Shown here one piece after another: positions 52,067 to 60,266 of a stretch of 64,000 nt of DNA; position 1 is the first letter of the stretch; each line of letters opens with the position of its first letter. Position numbers and translations under genes: made by a program. The notes beneath the pieces were generated by a model. The model was given only the letters and a program-made list of their open reading frames with translations. It was not told where the DNA came from and did not search any database. This stretch comes from Pseudomonadota bacterium. GTDB taxonomy: Bacteria; Pseudomonadota; Gammaproteobacteria; Burkholderiales; Burkholderiaceae_B. The stretch is from positions 1 through 64,000 of the forward strand of contig JAEXOO010000040.1 of assembly GCA_023439305.1 (NCBI GenBank), written 5' to 3'.

Positions 52067-52498
52067 TTAGCGGCGGGAATCGGAGTTGGTTCCCGCTGCT
52101 TCGGCAGGGCAGCAAGTGCCTTCCAGGCTGTCCAGAATAGGGCAGTCGGGGCGATGGTCCCCATGGCATTGCTCGGCCAGCTGACGCAGCTTGGCCGCCA
52201 TATCCAGCAACTGGGCGGCACGGCTTTCCAGTTGCTGGATATGAGTCTGGGCCAGTTGCTTGACTTCGCTGCTGGGGCGCTGCCGATTGCGCCACAGGCT
52301 GGTCAGTTGCTGAATATCAGTCAGGCTGAACCCCAGATCTTTGGCGCGTACGATGAAGTGTAGCGTGTCCAGATCCTGCGCCTGATACACGCGATAGCCA
52401 TTTTCCGCCCGCTCGCTGTTCAGCAGGCCCAGCTCTTCATAGTGACGGATCATTTTTGGCGTCAGGCCGGTTTCTCGAGCGGCTTCACTGATCAGCAT
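52067..52498 (-). CDS. cueR: MerR-family copper-type regulator (CueR-like)
   Basis: 143 residues. LISEAARETGLTPKMIRHYEELGLLNSERAENGYRVYQ is the MerR HTH and hinge; the C-terminal end has CHGDHRPDC, matching the two metal-binding Cys of the CueR group, plus a later CC pair. It should sense monovalent copper (or silver or gold) and twist the divergent promoter. The target would be the flavoprotein gene at 52637, an unusual partner, since CueR commonly controls a copper ATPase. Confidence 0.8.
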   Translation of the reverse strand: MLISEAARETGLTPKMIRHYEELGLLNSERAENGYRVYQAQDLDTLHFIVRAKDLGFSLTDIQQLTSLWRNRQRPSSEVKQLAQTHIQQLESRAAQLLDMAAKLRQLAEQCHGDHRPDCPILDSLEGTCCPAEAAGTNSDSRR

Positions 52499-52511
52499 GG
52501 CTTTCCTTCGG

Positions 52512-52529
52512 GCAGTCCAGAATGACTGC
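52512..52529. promoter_or_regulatory. candidate MerR-type operator
   Basis: GCAGTC-N6-GACTGC, perfect inverted repeat, 14 bp upstream of the regulator start and 108 bp from the flavoprotein gene. It lies between divergent promoters, where MerR-family proteins bind. Confidence 0.45.
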
Positions 52530-52636
52530 GTTATGATTCAAACATGAATTGAACGCATTGTAGAGCCGGGCGCTCCAATGGAGAAGCCAGGTTTTTGGGT
52601 GGTTCTGGCGGTCATCTTGTCGAATCAGGAGAGCAT

Positions 52637-54022
52637 ATGAAGGAAATTCAGTGTGATGTGGCGGTGATTGGCGCCGGCACGGCGGGCATGACGGCATACC
52701 GGACGGCCAAGCGTTCGGGGCAGAAGGCGGTGCTGATTGAGTCGGGCCCCTATGGCACCATGTGCGCGCGAGTCGGATGCATGCCATCCAAACTGCTGAT
52801 CGCGGCGGCGGATGCCGCCTACCACGCCCGCCATACTGCTCCCTTCGGTGTCCATGTCGATGGTCAAGTACGTGTCGACGGGGCTGAGGTCATGGAGCGG
52901 GTGCGGCGCGAGCGAGACCGTTTTGTGCAATTCGTCGTGGACGATGTAGACGGTTTTGATGCGCAGGACAAGGTGCGCGGCCGGGCGCGCTTTGTGTCCG
53001 ATCAGGTGCTGCAAGTCGATGATCATACCCGCATCACGGCAAGTCACATCATTGTGGCGACGGGCTCCGAGCCGGTACGGCCCAAAGAGCTGGACGCCCT
53101 GGGCTCCTTGCTGATCGACAATGAAGATGTTTTTTATTGGAATGATTTGCCGCACCGCGTGCTGGTGATCGGCGCTGGCGTGATCGGTCTGGAGCTGGGC
53201 CAGGCCTTGGCGCGTCTGGATGTGGATGTGTCCATTATTGCGCGCAGCCAGAGCCTGGCTGGCTTGTCCGATCCCCAGGTACGCGCTGCAGCCCGAGCCA
53301 TCTGGAGCCAGGAGCTGAACCTGCGCGCCGATGTGACCGTGCTGGGCGGCGAGCGTGTGGATGGCAAGGCGCGGGTGCGTCTGCAGATAGACGGCCAGGA
53401 AGTGGTCGAGGACTATGATTGCGTGCTCGCCGCCGCTGGTCGCCGCCCTCAGCTGGATGGCCTGGGCCTGGAGAACACTGGCGCGCAGTGGGACGATAAA
53501 GGCCGGCCTGTCTATGACAGGGCAACGCTGCAATTGAAAGGCACGCCCATTTATCTGGCGGGCGACGTAAACCAGCGCGCGCCCATTTTGCATGAGGCCG
53601 CGGACGATGGCCGTCTGGCTGCCTTGCAGGCGGCCGGCAATGGCGCTCAGGCGCCTGCTGCGCGTCGTGCGCCCATGGCCGTGATGTTCACGGATCCGCA
53701 AGTGGCCGTTATCGGTACGCCCTTCAAAAGCTTGCCGGAAGGCGCTGTCGCAGGGGCGGTGAATTTCGCCAACCAGGGACGGGCGCGAGTGATGCTGCGC
53801 AACCGGGGTCTGCTGCATGTGTATGCCGATCGGGACGGACAGTTTCTGGGGGCGGAAATGGTGGGGCCGGATGCCGAGCATATCGGTCATTTGCTGGCCT
53901 GGTCCTTGCAGATGGGACTGAGCTTGGACCAGATGCTGGCCATGCCGTTTTATCATCCGGTCTTGCAGGAAGGCCTGCGTACGGCCTTGCGCCAGGCTCA
54001 GTCGGCGTTGAAGAGGGCGTAA
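52637..54022 (+). CDS. pyridine nucleotide-disulphide oxidoreductase (Lpd/mercuric-reductase-like)
   Basis: 461 residues from the ATG at 52637 (CAGGAGAGCAT). FAD-binding VAVIGAGTAGMTAYRTAKR, redox-active pair CARVGC (C-x4-C), NAD-binding VLVIGAGVIGLELGQALARL and an FAD ribityl site in TPIYLAGDVNQRAP. The C-terminal FYHPVLQEGLRTALRQA has the catalytic His region of the family. It may be a dihydrolipoamide dehydrogenase-like protein or a metal-linked reductase; divergence from cueR suggests copper-stress redox duty. Confidence 0.85.
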   Translation: MKEIQCDVAVIGAGTAGMTAYRTAKRSGQKAVLIESGPYGTMCARVGCMPSKLLIAAADAAYHARHTAPFGVHVDGQVRVDGAEVMERVRRERDRFVQFVVDDVDGFDAQDKVRGRARFVSDQVLQVDDHTRITASHIIVATGSEPVRPKELDALGSLLIDNEDVFYWNDLPHRVLVIGAGVIGLELGQALARLDVDVSIIARSQSLAGLSDPQVRAAARAIWSQELNLRADVTVLGGERVDGKARVRLQIDGQEVVEDYDCVLAAAGRRPQLDGLGLENTGAQWDDKGRPVYDRATLQLKGTPIYLAGDVNQRAPILHEAADDGRLAALQAAGNGAQAPAARRAPMAVMFTDPQVAVIGTPFKSLPEGAVAGAVNFANQGRARVMLRNRGLLHVYADRDGQFLGAEMVGPDAEHIGHLLAWSLQMGLSLDQMLAMPFYHPVLQEGLRTALRQAQSALKRA

Positions 54023-54078
54023 GTAAAAAGAACGGCGGCTGCTTGGTTTCGGAGCGGGCCGCTGCGGAGCCGGTCTTT

Positions 54079-54669
54079 TCAGAGCAGACGGCGTACGCCG
54101 TCTGTCAGCACCTCGACCGATTCGGTGTCGGGCGCCAGGAATCGCGCGCGTCCTTCGCGATCAAAAAAGTAGACCCCCCGGCTATGAGCGACTTCGTAGT
54201 CGTCCGGGGTCTTGGGGTCGGGCTTTTCGATCTGATAAGCCACGCGGTAGCGGCGCGCCAGATCGGCTATCTGTTTTTCCGTGCCGGTCAGGCCGATGGC
54301 GTGTTCGTCAAAGGCCTTGACGTAGGTTTCCAGCGATTCGGGCGTGTCGCGATGCGGGTCTACGCTGACGAACAAAATGCGGACCTGATCGGCTTGGGGG
54401 CCCAGCTCTTCCATCACGGCGGCCAGTTGGGCCAGGGTCGTCGGGCAGACGTCCGGGCAACTGGCATAGCCGAAGAACATCAGTACGATCTTGTCTTTGT
54501 AGTCGGCCTGCGTGACGGTCTTGGGGCCCGACGTCTGCAGGGAAAAACGCAGGTCCGGCAGAAAGCCACGCACCGGGTGCAGGTTGGCGGCGCCGGCCGG
54601 GCCTGCCAGCATAAAGCCCAGCAACATTGTCAGACCAAGATGTTTGAGCAGGACAAGGCAGGGCTTCAT
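54079..54669 (-). CDS. SCO1/SenC-family copper protein
   Basis: 196 residues from the ATG at 54669 (GGAGAACCTGC upstream). An N-terminal membrane/signal segment (LGLTMLLGFMLAGPAGAA) precedes a thioredoxin-like fold with C-x3-C in ASCPDVCP and the later His in EVAHSRGVYFFD, the three copper ligands. SCO proteins load copper into cytochrome c oxidase or buffer periplasmic copper. Last gene of the operon after prlC (13-bp gap). Confidence 0.85.
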   Translation of the reverse strand: MKPCLVLLKHLGLTMLLGFMLAGPAGAANLHPVRGFLPDLRFSLQTSGPKTVTQADYKDKIVLMFFGYASCPDVCPTTLAQLAAVMEELGPQADQVRILFVSVDPHRDTPESLETYVKAFDEHAIGLTGTEKQIADLARRYRVAYQIEKPDPKTPDDYEVAHSRGVYFFDREGRARFLAPDTESVEVLTDGVRRLL

Positions 54670-54682
54670 GCAGGTTCTCCGG

Positions 54683-56755
54683 TCAGGCAGGCTCGGGGGT
54701 GAGGCCGCTGTGGCGCAGCAGGGCGGCAATGGATGGATCGCGACCGCGGAAGGCGCGGAAGGATTCGGCCGCCGGACGTTCGCCGCCGACAGACAGGACT
54801 TCGCGCCAGAAGCGGTGGCCGGTGTTGCTGTCTAGCGTATCGCGAGCGCCGTCTGCATGGACGTAGGCGTGTTCTTCGAAGGCCGAATAGGCATCGGCCG
54901 ACAGGACTTCCGCCCATTTGTAGCTGTAGTAGCCCGCTCCGTAACCGCCGGCGAACAGGTGCGAGAACTGGTGCGGGAAGCGGTGCCATTGCGGCGGGAA
55001 GATCACGGCCACTTCCTGGCGCACCTGATCCAGGGTCTGCATGACTGCGGCGATGTCCATGCCGCTGTCGCGGGCATGGATCAGCATGTCGAAGAGCGAA
55101 AATTCAATCTGGCGCACCATTTGCATGCCGCTTTGGAAGTTGCGCGCGCGGTGCAGCTTGTCGTAGAGTTCGCGCGGCAGATGTTCGCCGGTATCGACAT
55201 GGGCGGTCAGCATCTGCACCACCGGCCATTCCCAGCAGAAGTTTTCCATGAACTGCGAGGGCAGTTCGATAGCATCCCATTCGACAGCGGCAAAGGCGGA
55301 CGCGGCGGGGTCATCCACGCGCGAGAGCAGCGTGTGCAGTGCGTGGCCCGACTCGTGGAATAGGGTGATGACGTCGTCGTGCGTCAACAGGGCAGGGCGG
55401 CCCGCCTGGGGCTCGGCAAAATTGCAGACCAGATAGGCGACGGGCAGGCACAGGTGCTCGCCCAGCCGGCGGCGGGTGCGTTCACTGTCTACCCATGCCC
55501 CGCCTTGCTTGCCCTGGCGGGCATGCAGGTCCATGTACAGGTAGCCCAGTACCTTGCCGTCCGAGCTGCAGACTTCGAAGGCGCGCACGCCGGGATGCCA
55601 GACAGGCGTGTTGGTCGGGCGCAGAGTCACGTCGAACAGACGCTGGATGACCTGGAACAGCCCTTTGAGCACGGCGGGTTCGGTGAAGTACTGTTTGACC
55701 TCGTCCTCCGAGTAGGCGTAGCGCTGCTCGCGCAGGCGCTCGGCGCTGTAGGCGACGTCCCATGGCTGCAAGGGATCCAGCCCCAGTTCCTGGCGGGCGA
55801 ACTCCTCCAGTTCGGTCAGGTCCTGGCGGGCATAAGGACGCGCCTTGGCCGCCAGGTCGCGCAGAAACGCCATGACTTGTTCGGGCGTGTCGGCCATGCG
55901 GGTTTCCAGGCGCATGTGGGCGTAGCTGGCAAATCCCAGCAATTCTGCTTCCTGGGCGCGCAGGGCCAGCAGGGTTTCGATGGCCTGGGAGTTGTCGAAC
56001 TGGGGGTCGCCCTGTTCGGATGCCACGGTGGTATAGGCGCGGTACATCCGTTCGCGCAGCGCCTGGCTGCGGGCATATTGCATCACCGGCAGATAGCAGG
56101 GCATTTTCAGGCTCAGGCGCCAGCCCTGCTGTTCATTGTCCTTGGCGGCGCGGGCCGCGGCGGCGATGACGTCGGCGGGCAGGCCGTCCAGCTCGTGTTC
56201 GTCGGTGACCAGGTAGTGCCACTGGTCGATGGCATCGAGCACATGTTCAGAGAACTGCTGCGAGGTCTGAGCCAGTTCGTCGGAGATTCGGGCGTAGTCA
56301 TCGCGGGCCTGACCTTCCAGTTCCACGCCGCTCAGGCGAAAGTCGCGCAACGCCAGGGTGATGATGCGCTGGCGCTGGGGGCTGAGAGCATTGAAGGCGG
56401 GGCTGTCGGCCAGGGCCTGGTAGCGCAGGAACAATTGGCGGTTCAGGCCTACCCAGGTGGAGAATTCGCTCATGCGCGGCAGGCAGTTGTTATAGGCCTC
56501 GCGCAGTTCGGGCGTATTGATGACGGAGTTCAGGTGGCCGGCGACCGACCAGGCGCGGTAGAGAGTTTCCGTGGCGTCGGTGACCGGCTCGACGACGGTG
56601 TCCCAGCTGGGTTCGCGATCGTCGTTCGACACGGTTTCCACGGCCTGGCGGGCCTGCGCCAGGAGCTGGTCTACAGCCTGCTCCACATGCTCGGGCCGGA
56701 TGGCGGGGTAATCAATGAGGCTGTCGATAGCGACCAGCAAGGGATTTGTCGTCAT
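54683..56755 (-). CDS. prlC: oligopeptidase A (M3 metallopeptidase)
   Basis: 690 residues from the ATG at 56755; a longer frame reaches into folD and is rejected. Zinc site H-E-S-G-H in LFHESGHALHTLLSR with a third ligand further on; N-terminus TTNPLLVAIDSLIDYPAIRPEHVEQAV matches PrlC. It degrades small peptides such as signal-peptide remains in the cytosol. It starts 11 bp after folD and is followed by sco, part of the HK-RR-folD-prlC-sco run. Confidence 0.92.
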   Translation of the reverse strand: MTTNPLLVAIDSLIDYPAIRPEHVEQAVDQLLAQARQAVETVSNDDREPSWDTVVEPVTDATETLYRAWSVAGHLNSVINTPELREAYNNCLPRMSEFSTWVGLNRQLFLRYQALADSPAFNALSPQRQRIITLALRDFRLSGVELEGQARDDYARISDELAQTSQQFSEHVLDAIDQWHYLVTDEHELDGLPADVIAAAARAAKDNEQQGWRLSLKMPCYLPVMQYARSQALRERMYRAYTTVASEQGDPQFDNSQAIETLLALRAQEAELLGFASYAHMRLETRMADTPEQVMAFLRDLAAKARPYARQDLTELEEFARQELGLDPLQPWDVAYSAERLREQRYAYSEDEVKQYFTEPAVLKGLFQVIQRLFDVTLRPTNTPVWHPGVRAFEVCSSDGKVLGYLYMDLHARQGKQGGAWVDSERTRRRLGEHLCLPVAYLVCNFAEPQAGRPALLTHDDVITLFHESGHALHTLLSRVDDPAASAFAAVEWDAIELPSQFMENFCWEWPVVQMLTAHVDTGEHLPRELYDKLHRARNFQSGMQMVRQIEFSLFDMLIHARDSGMDIAAVMQTLDQVRQEVAVIFPPQWHRFPHQFSHLFAGGYGAGYYSYKWAEVLSADAYSAFEEHAYVHADGARDTLDSNTGHRFWREVLSVGGERPAAESFRAFRGRDPSIAALLRHSGLTPEPA

Positions 56756-56766
56756 GGCACTTTGTT

Positions 56767-57627
56767 TCAGAGAGTGATGCCGGCCGTACGTTCGGCCGCT
56801 TCCAGGGTGTTCACCAGCAGCATGGCGATGGTCATGGGGCCTACGCCGCCAGGTACCGGCGTGATGGCCGAGGCGACCGCGCTGGCGCTGGCGAAATCGA
56901 CGTCGCCGCACAGCTTGCCGTCAGCGCCGCGATTGATGCCCACGTCGATAACAACGGCGCCGGGTTTGATCATGTCGCCGGTGATGATGCCGGGGCGGCC
57001 TACGGCAGCCACCAGCACATCGGCCCGGCGCGTCTGGGCGGCCAGGTCGCGGGTCTTGGAGTTGCACAGAGTGACCGTGGCACCCGCCGCCAGCAGCAGC
57101 AGAGCCATGGGCTTGCCGACGATATTGCTGGCGCCCACGATCACGGCTTCGGCACCGCGCAGGTTCACGCCTTCCGATTCCAGCATTTTCATGACGCCGT
57201 ACGGCGTGCAGGGCCGGAACAGCGGCTTGCCGGTCAGCAGCAGGCCGGCGTTGCTGATATGAAAGCCGTCCACGTCTTTCTCTGGTGCGATGGCTTCGAT
57301 GACCTTGTGCTCGTCCATGTGGTCGGGCAGGGGCAACTGCACCAGAATGCCGTGCACGCTGTCGTCCTGATTAAGACGTGCGATCAGGGCCAGCAGTTCC
57401 GCTTCGGGGGTGTCGCCAGGCAGGCGGATCAGGTCCGACTTCAGGCCGGCAGCCTCGCAGGCCAGCGACTTGTTACGTACGTAGACCTGTGAGGCGGGGT
57501 CTTCGCCCACCAGCACGACGGTCAGGCCAGGCTGCAGGCCTTGCTGCTTGAGTTCGGCCACGCGGGCGGCCACTTCAGCCTTGATCCGGGCGGACAAGGC
57601 TTTTCCATCGATGATGCGAGCACTCAT
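56767..57627 (-). CDS. folD: bifunctional methylene-THF dehydrogenase/cyclohydrolase
   Basis: 286 residues, standard length. GLQPGLTVVLVGEDPASQVYVRNK, GILVQLPLPDHMDEHKVIEAI, PCTPYGVMKMLES, IVGASNIVGKPMALLLL and VIDVGINRGADGKLCGDVD are FolD signatures, with the catalytic Lys in YVRNK. It interconverts methylene-, methenyl- and formyl-tetrahydrofolate for purine and formyl-Met synthesis. It begins directly after the response-regulator stop. Confidence 0.97.
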   Translation of the reverse strand: MSARIIDGKALSARIKAEVAARVAELKQQGLQPGLTVVLVGEDPASQVYVRNKSLACEAAGLKSDLIRLPGDTPEAELLALIARLNQDDSVHGILVQLPLPDHMDEHKVIEAIAPEKDVDGFHISNAGLLLTGKPLFRPCTPYGVMKMLESEGVNLRGAEAVIVGASNIVGKPMALLLLAAGATVTLCNSKTRDLAAQTRRADVLVAAVGRPGIITGDMIKPGAVVIDVGINRGADGKLCGDVDFASASAVASAITPVPGGVGPMTIAMLLVNTLEAAERTAGITL

Positions 57628-58251
57628 TTACGCTTCCTCGGACTTGGCAAGGGCGATTTTCATGAGGTCGGCGACCGTAGTGACTTCCAGTTTTTCCATG
57701 ATATTGGCGCGATGCGCTTCGACAGTTTTAATGCTGATGTTCAGATCGCCGGCGATCTGTTTGTTCAGCCGGCCTGCCACGATGCGTTCGAGCACTTGCT
57801 GTTCGCGCGCGGTCAGGCGGCCAAGAATTTCTTGCTGGTCTTTCTGGGCCTGAGCCTGCGAGGCGCGGGTCGAGGCCTGTTCGATCATGCGGCCTACGAT
57901 GGTGCGCAGATCGGCTTCGTTAAAGGGTTTTTCCAGAAAATCGATCGCCCCTTTTTTCATGGTGCTGACCGCCATGGGCACATCGCCGTGGCCGGTGATG
58001 AAGACGATGGGAATGGAGGCCTTGCGCGCGATCAGGGTTTCCTGCAGTTCCAGGCCGCTCATGCCGGGCATGCGCACGTCCACAATCAGGACGGCGATCT
58101 GGGCCGGGTCGTAGGCGCCCAGGAATTCTTCGCCTGAGGCAAAGCAGCGTACGCGGTAGCCGTTGGCCTCCAGAAGCCAGCGCAAGGAGTCGCGCACAGC
58201 TTCGTCATCATCAACTACATAGATTGTGCATGGCATCTGAGGGCTGGTCAT
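57628..58251 (-). CDS. response regulator, FixJ/NarL-type
   Basis: 207 residues. Receiver domain with YVVDDDEAVRDSL, phospho-acceptor Asp in VLIVDVRMPGMSG, VFITGHGD and Lys in DFLEKPFNEADL; LuxR-type HTH in LTAREQQVLERIVAGRLNKQIAGDLNISIKTVEAHRANIMEKL. It overlaps the kinase gene by 4 bp, so the two form one two-component system, and is immediately followed by folD. Targets unknown; the divergent PDH operon is the obvious candidate. Confidence 0.92.
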   Translation of the reverse strand: MTSPQMPCTIYVVDDDEAVRDSLRWLLEANGYRVRCFASGEEFLGAYDPAQIAVLIVDVRMPGMSGLELQETLIARKASIPIVFITGHGDVPMAVSTMKKGAIDFLEKPFNEADLRTIVGRMIEQASTRASQAQAQKDQQEILGRLTAREQQVLERIVAGRLNKQIAGDLNISIKTVEAHRANIMEKLEVTTVADLMKIALAKSEEA

Positions 58252-60005
58252 TCGGGTATCTCCAGTTTGTTATCAATAGTGTCCGGTACATCCGGCGCCG
58301 CACAGGGAAGGGTGAACGAGAAGATCGTCCCTCCTTCGGGGTTGGCGGTCGCCCACAGGCGGCCGTGATGCGATTCAATAATGGTACGGCAGATGTTCAG
58401 GCCCATCCCCAGGCCTTCGGACTTGGTGCTGTAGAACGGTTCGAACAGGCGCTCGGGATCTTTCAGTCCATGACCGCGATCGATGACGGCCATTTCCAAA
58501 AGCGATCCCTGCTGGCTGATGACCAGCTTGAGTACGTGGTGTTCGCTGTGCTCCATTGCTTCGATGCCATTCTTGAGCAGATTTAATAATACCTGTTCTA
58601 TGAGGATCGGGTCGGCAATGACATCCGGCAAGGGGTCTGGAATAGTAAGGTCTATATCGATCTGGCGCTTGCGGGCGTCGATCTCGGCAAAACCCACGGC
58701 ATTTTCGACGATGCGCATGACGCCTACCTGCTGGCGACGCGGCTCGCTTCGTTTGACGAATTCACGGATGCGGCTGATGATCTTGCCCGCCCGCTCCGCC
58801 TGCTGGGCCGCCTTTTCCAGGGCAGACAGCAAGGTTTCCGGCTGGTAGCGGCCGGACTTGAGCATAGCTACGGCGCCCATACTGTAGTTGCTGATGGCCG
58901 TCAGGGGCTGATTGAGCTCGTGCGCCAATGAAGAGGCCATTTCCCCCATCGTGGTCAGGCGGCTGGTCAACTGGACTTTTTCCTGCTGCACGCGCGAGGC
59001 CTCTTCGTGCTTGCGCCGGTCGGTGATGTCGCGCGCGACCTGCAGGCGCACCCGCCGCCCGTCGGTCCAGGCCAGCATGCGATGATGCACCTCGAACCAG
59101 CGCGCCGCCGATTCTGAATAGATTTCGACTGTCTCGTCGGTGAAACGGCCCAGGCGTCCGCCGAGCAGCTCGGCATGACCATTGGACTGGGCGCCGAAGA
59201 ACCGGCGGTAGGTGCGGTTGGCGAACAGCAGTTCCAGTCCTTCCGTCGTGTCGGCCACCACGGAAATGGCGTCGTCCAGGCCCTCCAGCACCGTCATGAA
59301 GCGCTCGTGGGCGGCGGTCAGGGCTTCGCGAATGCGCTTGGGCTCGGTGATGTCGGTCATGGAAGTCATCCAGCCGATCTGCTCGCCATTGGGCGCGCGC
59401 AGCGGCGAGACATACATGCGGGCGGTGAAACGCGAGCCGTCGCGTCGCTGCGCCTCCACTTCCAGGCCGCTGCTGGGCGTGCGGCCCGACAGCAGCAAGT
59501 CCAGTGTTTCCTGGTGCTGCTGGTGGCGGCCGGGCAGCCAGTAGGGGAAGGGGGCGGTGCGTCCGACCAGGTCGGCTTCGTTCCACCCGATCATGCGGCA
59601 GAAGGCGGGGTTCACGTAGGCGATGCGGCCCTGCATGTCGAATACTCGCATGCCGGTGGACATGGAGTTCTCCATGGCACGGCGAAAGCCGGTCTCGGCG
59701 ATCTGGGCGGCCTCGGCGCGGGTACGGAACCGCGTGTAGCGCCAAAGGGCCAGCAAGCTGAACACAATCACCAGCGACAAGGCGATGATGACCATCATCA
59801 GGCGCTGCTGGCGAGTCTCCTGGTCGATGGTGACGAACATGACGCTGTCGTTCTGCAGGCGTTGCAGCCAGATGAACACGCCCATGACACATAAATAAAG
59901 AAACAGCACGACAACCGGCGTCAGCCAATAGAAACCGCGACGGTTTTGCTTGGCCTGGTCGTAGAAGGTCGTTGGGATCAGAGACTTTTTGGAATGGTTG
60001 GCCAT
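58248..60005 (-). CDS. membrane PAS-domain sensor histidine kinase
   Basis: 585 residues. Two N-terminal membrane segments (WLTPVVVLFLYLCVMGVFIWL and LMMVIIALSLVIVFSLLALW), two PAS modules (ENSMSTGMRVFDMQGRIAYVNPAFCRMIGW and the following VLEGLDDAISVVADTTEG), HisKA with the His in SLAHELNQPLTAISNYS, and ATPase boxes N (NLLKNGIEAM), G1 (VIDRGHGL) and G2 (GLGMGLNICRTII). First gene of the operon, divergent from aceE. Input signal unknown; redox or carbon state is plausible. Confidence 0.92.
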   Translation of the reverse strand: MANHSKKSLIPTTFYDQAKQNRRGFYWLTPVVVLFLYLCVMGVFIWLQRLQNDSVMFVTIDQETRQQRLMMVIIALSLVIVFSLLALWRYTRFRTRAEAAQIAETGFRRAMENSMSTGMRVFDMQGRIAYVNPAFCRMIGWNEADLVGRTAPFPYWLPGRHQQHQETLDLLLSGRTPSSGLEVEAQRRDGSRFTARMYVSPLRAPNGEQIGWMTSMTDITEPKRIREALTAAHERFMTVLEGLDDAISVVADTTEGLELLFANRTYRRFFGAQSNGHAELLGGRLGRFTDETVEIYSESAARWFEVHHRMLAWTDGRRVRLQVARDITDRRKHEEASRVQQEKVQLTSRLTTMGEMASSLAHELNQPLTAISNYSMGAVAMLKSGRYQPETLLSALEKAAQQAERAGKIISRIREFVKRSEPRRQQVGVMRIVENAVGFAEIDARKRQIDIDLTIPDPLPDVIADPILIEQVLLNLLKNGIEAMEHSEHHVLKLVISQQGSLLEMAVIDRGHGLKDPERLFEPFYSTKSEGLGMGLNICRTIIESHHGRLWATANPEGGTIFSFTLPCAAPDVPDTIDNKLEIPE

Positions 60006-60266
60006 GACTGCATCAATGTTGTTGTGCGTGAATTGTAATGTAGGGCCATTTTCATGGGCAATTTTTCACATTATAAAAACTCATACCATAAAATGAAATT
60101 TTGCTTGAGCGTTTTAAGGTTCTTTCCTAGAATGGCCTCGATGTAGGCGTATAGCGCCTTCACCGCTCACGGTCCGCAGTCATAAGCTTTAATACCAACG
60201 CTTTGGCCTATTACCTGTTCAGCGTTGTGCAAGTCCGGACTCATACCCCATATACGGAGACACTAT
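60006..60266. promoter_or_regulatory. divergent promoter region between the kinase operon and aceE
   Basis: 261 bp without a gene, AT-rich on the kinase side. It must hold both promoters; I cannot mark a convincing regulator site. A good ACGGAGA ribosome-binding site lies just before the aceE ATG. Confidence 0.4.

Noticed and set aside
55379..57262. Long + strand frame opposite prlC and folD
   Set aside because: Antisense shadow of two well-identified genes; no motif or initiation signal.
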